Source: Plantactinospora alkalitolerans (GTDB lineage: Bacteria > Actinomycetota > Actinomycetes > Mycobacteriales > Micromonosporaceae). Taken from it: a stretch of 64,000 nt of DNA. Positions within the stretch are counted from its first letter, which is position 1. Each line of letters opens with the position of its first letter. The DNA lies in contig NZ_JADPUN010000260.1 of the NCBI RefSeq assembly GCF_015690345.1, forward strand, positions 93,302 to 157,301, given 5' to 3'. Position numbers and translations under genes: made by a program. The notes beneath the pieces were generated by a model. It did not search any database. It had not been told where the DNA came from and was given only the letters and a program-made list of their open reading frames with translations. This document shows positions 8,384 through 15,776 of the stretch, piece after piece.

Positions 8384-8962
8384 ATGGCGTACCTGTCCAC
8401 GGCCATGGTCCTGTTCGGCCTGGTGGCCACCATCAACCTGCTCTTCACCTTCGGCGTCGTACGTCGGTTGCGTGAGCAGTCCGCCGAGTTGGCCGCCCTG
8501 CGCAGCGGCGGCCTGCCCGACAGCGCCCTGGCCGACGCCGCCGTGACCCACCCGGTCGGTGTGGCGGTCGGTCACCTCGACACCGCGGGCGTGGACGGTC
8601 AACGGGTCACCTCCACGACGCTCGGCACCCGCCCGCTGGTCGGCTTCTTCTCCCCGCACTGTGAACCGTGCAAGGAGCAGCTGCCCGCATTCGTCGCGCA
8701 CGCCGAGGCGCGGCCGGGAGGTCGGGACGGAGTACTGGCGGTGGTCGTCGGCACGGACGAGGAGACCGCCGAGGTGGTCGCGCGGCTTCGGCCGGTGGCC
8801 ACCGTCGTCACGGAACCCGACCAGGGCCCGGTCCAGCGGGCATTCGGGGTGACCGGGTTCCCGGCGTTCGTCCTGGTCGAGCAGGGCGCCGTCGCCGCAT
8901 CCGACTTCAACCTCGTGCCGGTGGCCGAGCGGGACGCCGCGGCCACGCCGGCCGTGCGGTGA
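8384..8962 (+). CDS. membrane-anchored TlpA/MauD-like thioredoxin
   Basis: A 192-aa protein starting at ATG 8384 after AAGGAG. Residues 5-27 are one transmembrane helix, followed by a linker and a thioredoxin fold with the CEPC active site (Cys93, Cys96) after GFFSPH, and a cis-proline loop TGFPAFVLV. TlpA/ResA/MauD relatives face outside the membrane and reduce, or in some cases oxidise, cysteines in exported substrates. With a six-cysteine peptide at the head of the operon, forming or proofreading its disulfides is the obvious role. The downstream exporter gene starts 3 nt after the stop, so the two are co-translated. Redox direction cannot be told from sequence. Confidence 0.85.
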   Translation: MAYLSTAMVLFGLVATINLLFTFGVVRRLREQSAELAALRSGGLPDSALADAAVTHPVGVAVGHLDTAGVDGQRVTSTTLGTRPLVGFFSPHCEPCKEQLPAFVAHAEARPGGRDGVLAVVVGTDEETAEVVARLRPVATVVTEPDQGPVQRAFGVTGFPAFVLVEQGAVAASDFNLVPVAERDAAATPAVR

Positions 8963-8965
8963 GCG

Positions 8966-10783
8966 GTGTCGTTCCGGGTACTCGGGCGGGCACTGGCACT
9001 GGCCCGGGACGCCGCACCGAGGCACATCGCCGCGTACCTGGGTCTGTCGGTCTTCGCCGGGCTCGCGCCGTTGGCGGTCGCCTGGCTGATGAAACTCGTG
9101 ATCGACCGGCTGACGGGCCCGGTGGTGTGGCTCGACGTGATCGGGCTGGCGGGTGCACTCGGCGGAGTCGGGATGGCAGTCGCGCTGGTGCCGCACGCCG
9201 TCCGGTACCTCCGGGCCGAGACCGATCGGCGGGTGCTCCTGGTCGCCGTCTCGCGCCTCTACGCGGCCGTTGACCGCTTCGTCGGGCTGCGTCGCTTCGA
9301 GGACCCGGCCTTCCTCGACCGGTTGCAGATCGCCCGCGCCAGTGGGGTGAGCGGCCCCGGGATGGTGGTGGACGGCGGTCTGGGCGCCACCCAGGCGTTC
9401 CTCACGGTCATCGGGTTCGCCGGCACCCTGCTCCTGCTCGGGCCGTGGATCGCGGTGACGGTGCTGCTCGCCGCCGGACCGGCACTGGCGGCGGAGATCG
9501 CGCTGAGTCGCCGCCGGGCGGCGATGGTGGCCGCGATCGGACAGGCCGAACGTCGCGAGATGTTCTACTCGGCCCTGCTGACAGATCCGCAGGCCGCGAA
9601 GGAACTCCGGCTGTTCGGCGCGGGACCGTATCTGTGGCGGCGGATGGTGGGGGAGATCCGCACGATCAACCGCGCCCACCGCAGGATCGACCGTCGGGAA
9701 CTGTTCCTCCAGGGAGGACTGGCGCTGCTCGGCGCCGCGGTGGCGGGATGCCTGTTGCTGTGGACGGTGCGCTCGGCGGTCACCGGCTCGCTGACCATCG
9801 GCGACGTGGCTCTCGTGATCGCTGCCGTCGGTTCGGTCCAGGCGGCGCTGGCCAGCCTCGTCGGCGAGGCCGTCGCCGTGCACCAGGCGCTGCTGCTCTT
9901 CGACCACTACCTGGCGGTGGTCGAGTCCGGGCCGGATCTGCCCGTTCGTCGCGCGCCGCTGCCGGTACCGCCGCTGAAGCGGGGGATCGAGCTGCGCGAC
10001 GTCTGGTTCCGGTACGCCGACGACCAGCCGTGGGTGCTGCGTGGTGTGAACCTGGTGCTTCCCGCGCAGGGCTGCACCGCCGTGGTCGGGCTCAACGGGG
10101 CCGGCAAGACGACGCTGGTGAAGCTGCTGTGCCGGCTGTACGACCCGACCCGTGGCGCCGTCCTGTGGGACGGCGTCGACCTGCGTGAGCTGGATCCCGG
10201 GCAGTTGCGGCGCCGGATTCGGGCCGTCTTCCAGGACGCGATCTCGTACGACCTCACCGCGCGGGAGAACATAGCCATCGGCGACCTGACCGCCATCGAT
10301 GACCCCGTCCGGATCGAGGCGGCTGCGCGACGAGCCGGCGTCCACGATGTTCTCGACAAGCTTCCGAACGGCTACGACACGCTGCTGACCAGGATCTTCT
10401 TCTCCGGGGACGACACAGGTGACCCGACGACCGGGGTGGTTCTCTCCGGTGGCCAGTGGCAGCGACTCGCGATCGCCCGGGGCCTCCTGCTCGAGCGACC
10501 CGACCTGCTCGTCCTCGACGAGCCGAGTTCCGCGCTGGATGCCGAGGCCGAGCACGAGGTCCACCTGCGGCTTCGGGAGCACCGACGCGGGCGGGCCAGT
10601 CTGCTGGTCTCGCACCGCCTGGGCGTCCTACGCGAGGCCGATCTGATCGTCGTCCTGTCCGACGGACGGATCGTCGAGCGCGGCTCGCACGACGACCTGG
10701 TGGTGCGCGACGGTGAGTACGCCCGCCTCTTCAGTCTCCAGGCGGCCGGATACCACCCGTCGATACCGGGCGGCGCGGCATGA
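8966..10783 (+). CDS. ABC exporter, fused permease-ATPase
   Basis: A 605-aa half-transporter starting at GTG 8966. Residues 1-320 are an ABC type-1 exporter membrane domain; residues 330-600 are the ATPase with Walker A GLNGAGKTT (about residue 374), Q-loop AVFQDAIS, signature LSGGQWQRLAIARG, Walker B LLVLDEPSSALD and switch His in LLVSHRLG. It probably works as a homodimer moving a substrate out of the cell. It lacks the N-terminal C39 peptidase of classical bacteriocin exporters, and the next gene supplies a separate S26 peptidase, so processing may be uncoupled from transport. Its stop overlaps the next start as ATGA. The cognate substrate is presumably the 65-aa peptide. Confidence 0.9.
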   Translation: MSFRVLGRALALARDAAPRHIAAYLGLSVFAGLAPLAVAWLMKLVIDRLTGPVVWLDVIGLAGALGGVGMAVALVPHAVRYLRAETDRRVLLVAVSRLYAAVDRFVGLRRFEDPAFLDRLQIARASGVSGPGMVVDGGLGATQAFLTVIGFAGTLLLLGPWIAVTVLLAAGPALAAEIALSRRRAAMVAAIGQAERREMFYSALLTDPQAAKELRLFGAGPYLWRRMVGEIRTINRAHRRIDRRELFLQGGLALLGAAVAGCLLLWTVRSAVTGSLTIGDVALVIAAVGSVQAALASLVGEAVAVHQALLLFDHYLAVVESGPDLPVRRAPLPVPPLKRGIELRDVWFRYADDQPWVLRGVNLVLPAQGCTAVVGLNGAGKTTLVKLLCRLYDPTRGAVLWDGVDLRELDPGQLRRRIRAVFQDAISYDLTARENIAIGDLTAIDDPVRIEAAARRAGVHDVLDKLPNGYDTLLTRIFFSGDDTGDPTTGVVLSGGQWQRLAIARGLLLERPDLLVLDEPSSALDAEAEHEVHLRLREHRRGRASLLVSHRLGVLREADLIVVLSDGRIVERGSHDDLVVRDGEYARLFSLQAAGYHPSIPGGAA

Positions 10784-11301
10784 CCGCCGTTCTGGCCGGT
10801 GCGGGCGTGCTGCTGTTGCTCACGGTCACGACCGCACTGCTGCGTCGGCGGCTCGTCGTGGTGTCGGTCAGCGGCGCGAGCATGGCACCGACGTTGGGCT
10901 CCGGCGACCGGGTGCTGGTGCGCCGGACACCGGGCGAAGCGGTGCGCGCCGGCCAGATCGTGGTGGTCGAGGAGCCACGGCCGTGCCGGCGAGGTGAGTC
11001 GACCAGGCCGCGCCGCACCGACTGGCTGGTCAAGCGGGTGGTCGCGGTGCCGGGTGACCTGACACCGGCGTTCCTGCCGGCCTGGGAGCGGGGACCGGAC
11101 AGCCGGGTCCCACCCCGCCGTCTCGTCCTCCTCGGCGACAACGCCGAATTCAGTCGCGACTCCCGGCATTTCGGGTCTGTGTCTACCGACCGGGTGCTCG
11201 GCGTCGCCCTTCGCCGAGTAGGCGGCGGCACGCTGCGCCCCGCGCCCGTCGACGGTGCCGAGGATGCGACACGGCGGCGGGCGGGACCCGGGAGTGGATG
11301 A
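10780..11301 (+). CDS. S26-family signal peptidase
   Basis: A 173-aa protein with one N-terminal membrane helix (residues 2-21) and the S26 catalytic signature: SGASMAPTL with nucleophile Ser34, WLVKRVVAVPGD with general-base Lys85, then LLGDNAEFSRDSRHFG, the conserved box of type I signal peptidases. It is short, like dedicated accessory peptidases rather than housekeeping LepB. It overlaps the ABC gene upstream and the regulator downstream by 4 nt each. The likely job is maturation of the operon's peptide, perhaps after TARA. A general secretion role is the alternative. Confidence 0.88.
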   Translation: MTAVLAGAGVLLLLTVTTALLRRRLVVVSVSGASMAPTLGSGDRVLVRRTPGEAVRAGQIVVVEEPRPCRRGESTRPRRTDWLVKRVVAVPGDLTPAFLPAWERGPDSRVPPRRLVLLGDNAEFSRDSRHFGSVSTDRVLGVALRRVGGGTLRPAPVDGAEDATRRRAGPGSG

Positions 11302-13541
11302 ACCGATCGACAACGGGGGTTGACGAGATGACCGACGGCGGAAGGCTACCCAGAACCTCTTTTGCCACCCTACTGCGACAGTATCGACAGACGGCGGGCC
11401 TCACCCAGCTCGAACTGGCCCACCGGTCGGGCCTGAGCATCACCGCGGTGCGGGACCTGGAGCAGCGACGTACGCTGCGGCCGACCCGGCGGTCGGTGTC
11501 CCGGCTGACCGCCGCGCTGGAGTTGGGGCCGCGACCGGCCGCGATTCTCCGCGGCTCCGCGACCGCCGGTACGGACCGGACGGCAGCGGCGGGGGTGGCG
11601 GCGCCCGTGGGGCGCCCGATGGTTTCCATCCTGGGACCGTTGCGGGTACAGCAGGGGGCGGTGACCGTCGACCTCACCTCGTCGCGCCAGCGCGTCCTAC
11701 TCGCCCGACTGGCCGTCTCGGCGGGCACCACCGTCAGCCGAAGGGACCTCCTCGAGGTGCTCTGGACCGGCGAGCAGCCGGAGTCGGCGGTCAACCTGCT
11801 GCACACCTACGTCGCCCGGCTGCGCCGGGTCCTCGACCCGGGCCGGAGCGGCAGGACGGCCGCCAGCGTGCTGACACATGCGTCGGGCGGTTACCGGCTG
11901 GAACTCGACGAGGACCAGCTCGACCTGCTGCGCTTCCAGCGACTCGTCCGGGAGGCCACCGAGGCCGACGGCCGGACCCCGGCCCAGGCGGTGGCCCGGC
12001 TGGCCGACGCCCTGACGCTGTGGCGCGGCGACCCGCTCGGTGACGTGGAGATGCTCTCCGGGCATCCCGTTGTCGCGTCGCTGACCACCTGGTTGACCGC
12101 GACGGCCCTGCGCTATGCCGATCTGCTCGACCAGTGTGGCGACTACGCCCCGGTGGTCGACGCGCTCCGCCCGATCGCCGGACGTTGTCCGCTCGACGAG
12201 CAGGTGCACGCCCGCCTCATCCTGGCCCTGGGCGCGACGGGTCGGCAGGACGAGGCGTACGCCGAGTACGACGGGATCGTCCGCCGCCTGGCCGACCAGC
12301 TCGGTGCCGATCCGGGTACGGAGCTGCGGGAGTACCACCAGCGGCTGCTCCGGCAACAGTGGACCGGGGCACGGCGGGCGACGGCCTGGAGCGACACCCG
12401 CCCGGCGGTACCGGTGCCGATCCAGGCCCCGGCGCCGGTGCCCGACTTCACCGGCCGGGCCGAGGAACTTCGCCGGGTCCGTGAGGTCCTCGTTCCGTCG
12501 GTGGACTGGGTGGCCCGGCCGTCGGCGCCGGTCTGCGTGATCGCCGGCCTGGCCGGCACGGGGAAGACCGCGCTCGCCCTGGTCGCGGCCGAGCAGTTGG
12601 GACCGGCATTTCCGGACGGGCAACTCTACGCCGACCTGCGGGGCCGCTCGGATCAGCCCGCGGCCGCCGGAGAGGTGCTCGTCCGCTTCCTGCACGGGCT
12701 GGGCGTGTCCGAGGACCGGGTGCGGGGCGACGACGAGAGCGCCGCCGCGCTGCTGCGCAGCGTACTGGCGGACCGTCGGGTGCTGATCGTGCTCGACGAC
12801 GCGCGGGACGCGGCCCAGGTGCGTCCCCTGCTGCCCGGTCGCGGCGGTAGCCGGGTGCTGGTTACCGCCCGGAATCGGCTGGTTGCCCTGGAGGGCGCCC
12901 GCCGGATCGACGTCACGACGTTGGACACGAGGGAGGCGCTCGACCTGCTCGCTGCGATCGTTCCTCCGGCGAGGACCGGCGGTGATCGGATCGCCGCGCT
13001 GGAGGTCGTCTCGGCGTGCGGGCACCTGCCGCTGGCGCTCCGGATCGCCGGGGTACGTCTGACGACCAGGGCTCGCAGCACCGTCGCTGACCTGAGTCGC
13101 CGGCTTGCCGATCCGCGTCGCCGGTTGGACGAGTTGCGGGTCGGTGACCTCGACTTGCGCTCCGCCTTCCGCTCCAGCGTCGACCAGTTGCCGGCCCCGG
13201 CGGCCCGCGCGTTCCGACTTCTCGCGTTGGCACCCGAACCGCTGCTGGGGCTGGCGGCCGCCGCGGCGCTGCTGGACCGGCCCACGACGGTGGTGGATGA
13301 GGAGTTGCAGCAGTTGGCGGATCTGAGCCTGCTGGTCGGCGTCGGTCCGGGCCAGTTCCGACTGCATGAACTGCTTCGGCTGTACGGGCGCGAACTCGCC
13401 CAGCGCGACGAGCCGGCCCGGGACCGCGCCGCCGCCCTCGCCCGGTTGGCGGCGTGGCGGGCGGCTCGCATCCTGCGCGATGGGGACCGGCGTCGGGAGG
13501 GTGGTACGGCGAGCGCGGCCATGGCTGATCACCGAGGCTGA
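11298..13541 (+). CDS. XRE/SARP (BTAD)/NB-ARC regulator lacking a TPR tail
   Basis: A 747-aa protein beginning in an ATGA overlap with the S26 gene. Domains in order: XRE helix-turn-helix (about 20-80), OmpR-type winged helix of SARPs starting at SILGPLRV (about 107-190), bacterial transcriptional activation domain (about 200-350), then NB-ARC with Walker A GLAGTGKTAL (about 416) and DRRVLIVLDDAR. It ends about 60 residues after the winged-helix part of NB-ARC, without the TPR region usual in AfsR-like proteins, and the adjacent DNA is a deleted pseudogene, so the 3' end may have been lost. Being in the operon suggests autoregulation. It pairs with the divergent NB-ARC regulator. Confidence 0.87.
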   Translation: MNRSTTGVDEMTDGGRLPRTSFATLLRQYRQTAGLTQLELAHRSGLSITAVRDLEQRRTLRPTRRSVSRLTAALELGPRPAAILRGSATAGTDRTAAAGVAAPVGRPMVSILGPLRVQQGAVTVDLTSSRQRVLLARLAVSAGTTVSRRDLLEVLWTGEQPESAVNLLHTYVARLRRVLDPGRSGRTAASVLTHASGGYRLELDEDQLDLLRFQRLVREATEADGRTPAQAVARLADALTLWRGDPLGDVEMLSGHPVVASLTTWLTATALRYADLLDQCGDYAPVVDALRPIAGRCPLDEQVHARLILALGATGRQDEAYAEYDGIVRRLADQLGADPGTELREYHQRLLRQQWTGARRATAWSDTRPAVPVPIQAPAPVPDFTGRAEELRRVREVLVPSVDWVARPSAPVCVIAGLAGTGKTALALVAAEQLGPAFPDGQLYADLRGRSDQPAAAGEVLVRFLHGLGVSEDRVRGDDESAAALLRSVLADRRVLIVLDDARDAAQVRPLLPGRGGSRVLVTARNRLVALEGARRIDVTTLDTREALDLLAAIVPPARTGGDRIAALEVVSACGHLPLALRIAGVRLTTRARSTVADLSRRLADPRRRLDELRVGDLDLRSAFRSSVDQLPAPAARAFRLLALAPEPLLGLAAAAALLDRPTTVVDEELQQLADLSLLVGVGPGQFRLHELLRLYGRELAQRDEPARDRAAALARLAAWRAARILRDGDRRREGGTASAAMADHRG

Positions 13542-13620
13542 GGCGGTCGACTCCGTCAGCCGGTCACGTCATTTGCTGGTGGCCACCAGCCCGGCTCGCA
13601 GCGGTGATGACCAGTTCCAC

Positions 13621-14221
13621 TCCTCGGAGCCGGGTCCGCCAGGCCTGTTGGTGCTGGCGCTCGCCGCCACGGCACTGACCGTCACCGCCCCGGCGGCCCT
13701 GGCCGGTCCGCTACCCGGACCGGCCCTGCCCCCGCTGGCACCACTGAACGCGGCATACGCAACGGTCGCCTGCGACCCGAACGGACCGACCGCGAACGAC
13801 GCCGCCCTGGCCACCATGCTCAACTCCCAACTGCGCTCCGACATGAAGGGCTACATGGCTCTACCCGGACAACACCTGGGCCACCGCCCCGATCGGCGAG
13901 GTCTGCCAGGCCGTACAGGTCTCGGCATACCCCGACAGGTGCCAGGTCCAGGCATCGGACGCGCAGATCATCGTCAACGCCCTCTGGAGTACACCGGACC
14001 CTGAACCGGTTCCGGTCCAGGACCCGAATGTGGTGCAGCAGTCGGGTGATTTCAACGGGGACGGCCGGTCTGATCTGGCGGCGATGTACCACCACTCGGA
14101 TGGTTCGATCTCGATGCAGACCGCGTTGGCGTACAGTTCGGGTGGCTTCGCCGCGTTCACCGGTAGCCTCACCGTTCCCGCCAGCGCCGCCTGGAAATGG
14201 GACGCCATCCGCCTTTTCTGA
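13621..14221 (+). pseudogene. chimeric, deleted copy of the lysozyme-like repeat gene
   Basis: Two reading frames together rebuild parts of the 3716-5134 protein. The first covers the signal-peptide tail (TVTAPAALAGPLPGP) to SDMKGYM at about 13858. A second frame then gives LYPDNTWATAPIGEVCQAVQ on to VNALW. Against the intact gene, 242 bp (its positions 4626-4867) are missing. That removes residues about 90-170, including the candidate catalytic Glu124, and shifts the frame. The 130 bp after the junction differ from the intact gene by about one base, so the copy is recent. The tail then switches to a different repeat (GDFNGDGRSDLAAMYHH) ending at TGA 14221. No start codon or ribosome site is visible. 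Confidence 0.8.
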
Positions 14222-14282
14222 CCACCAACATCAGCAGCAGGGAACTGCTCCGGTGAGCCCTTCCTGAACCACGGGAGGCGCA

Positions 14283-14316
14283 GACCACGCGGGCATGGAG
14301 TCTCGCCCGCGTGGTC
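14283..14316 (+). terminator. hairpin downstream of the pseudogene
   Basis: GACCACGCGGGC (14283-14294) pairs perfectly with its complement at 14305-14316 over a 10-nt loop. It lies in the 190-bp space between the pseudogene and the SWIM gene and probably ends upstream transcription. Confidence 0.6.
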
Positions 14317-14414
14317 CGCTTCCAGCCGCGCCGGCGCCGATGGGACAGCGGGTTGCGACACCGGGTGGCAGGATGCGTGGGGAATCTGGGACGGGACAGG
14401 AGAGGGATCGACGA

Positions 14415-15776
14415 TTGGGCACCCTGGCGTCGACTGTGGACACCCGCGTCTACGGTCGTGCATCGGGCCTGGCCGGCGACCATCTCGCGCTGACCACGTC
14501 CACGCCCGACCGGGTACGGGAGCAGGCGTTCTACTCCGGTTTCGTGCGTACGCCCCGGATGGTCGCCGGCGGCCTCCTCGCATTGGCCGATATCGCCGGT
14601 GCCGACTTCCGTCAGGCCCGCAACGACCCGTGGCGCGGCCGGGACCCGGTGGTGACCGGCGACGGCGAGCGACTGCGGTTCGAGGCCCTCTCGATGTGTG
14701 GCGGGCTGTACGGTCGGCTCGACCTGGCCGCCGCCGAGTTGGAGGGTGGGGCCACCGGCCGGGGCACGACGAACGTCGACATCAATCCACCGCTCTACCA
14801 GGCGTTGACGAGAGTGGGTGGTGCGGACCCGCTCCGTCTCTCCGTGGGCGCCGACGGTCTCGCGGTCGCGACGCTCGACGGCGGCATCGTCGAGAAGAAG
14901 GTGCCGCTGCCCACCGCGTGGCTGCGCGGGCTGGCCGAGGTGGCGGCGCGGGCACTGCCCCTGGATCTGCGGCTGGAGATCCCGGCGGGCCGGGCCATGG
15001 CACTGCTGGCGGAGATGTCGGCGCGCTCGGGCCGACGGGTCCGCTGGCTGCTGCCGGCCGGTTCGGCGGTGCGGGCCACGGCCGGCCCGGCGCCCGGCGG
15101 GGTCTGCGCGGCCGACGGTTTCCGGCTGTCGGTGCTGCGCCCGCTGCTACCCCTGGCCCGCACCGTGGGGTTGTACGCACCACCGCTGTCCGGGGCGCCG
15201 GCACAGGTCAGCGGCTGGGTGCTCGATTTCGGTACGGCACGGTTCACGCTGCTGATGTCGGCCGGCGCACGCGACGGCTTCGCCGGTGACGGCCAGTTGC
15301 TCGCCGACCTCGCCACGGATGCCGCAACCACCGACGTCGATGCCGACGCCGACGTGCTGAGCGCGCTGCTCGCCACGGACCCGGTCGCCTCGCGCGCGTC
15401 GGTCGGGGTGCGCACCGGCTGGGATCCGACCCGGGTCACGGCGGCGCTCGCCGCGCTGGCCACCGCCGGACAGGTCGGCTACGACATCGCCGAGGCCTCG
15501 CCGTTCCACCGGCCGCTGCCCTACCGGGCCGACGTCGTCGCGGCACTGCACCCCAGGCTGGCGGCGGCACGGGTGCTCGCCGGGGCCGGGCGGTTGGTAC
15601 GGACGGCCGCGGGAATCGAGGTCACCTCAGGTGACAACACCTATCTGGTGCATCGACGCGACGGCGAGCTCGCCTGCACCTGCGCCTGGTGGGCCGACCA
15701 CCAGGGCCGCCGTGGACCGTGCAAGCACGTCGTGGCCGCCGTTATCGTCGAGCAGTCGGGGCGATCGCATGAGTGA
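14415..15776 (+). CDS. SWIM zinc-finger domain protein
   Basis: About 453 aa if started at TTG 14415 (GGAGAGGG about 10 nt upstream); GTG 14436 is an alternative. The C-terminus has a SWIM motif, C-T-C-A-W-W...GPCKH followed by VVAAVIVEQ, the CxCxnCxH zinc ligands known in SWI2/SNF2 and MuDR proteins and thought to bind DNA or protein. The rest is mixed alpha/beta with no family I can name. It overlaps the next gene by 8 nt, so the two products are probably made in fixed ratio and may form a complex. SWIM proteins with a large helical partner recur in actinomycetes without a known function. Confidence 0.8.
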   Translation: MGTLASTVDTRVYGRASGLAGDHLALTTSTPDRVREQAFYSGFVRTPRMVAGGLLALADIAGADFRQARNDPWRGRDPVVTGDGERLRFEALSMCGGLYGRLDLAAAELEGGATGRGTTNVDINPPLYQALTRVGGADPLRLSVGADGLAVATLDGGIVEKKVPLPTAWLRGLAEVAARALPLDLRLEIPAGRAMALLAEMSARSGRRVRWLLPAGSAVRATAGPAPGGVCAADGFRLSVLRPLLPLARTVGLYAPPLSGAPAQVSGWVLDFGTARFTLLMSAGARDGFAGDGQLLADLATDAATTDVDADADVLSALLATDPVASRASVGVRTGWDPTRVTAALAALATAGQVGYDIAEASPFHRPLPYRADVVAALHPRLAAARVLAGAGRLVRTAAGIEVTSGDNTYLVHRRDGELACTCAWWADHQGRRGPCKHVVAAVIVEQSGRSHE

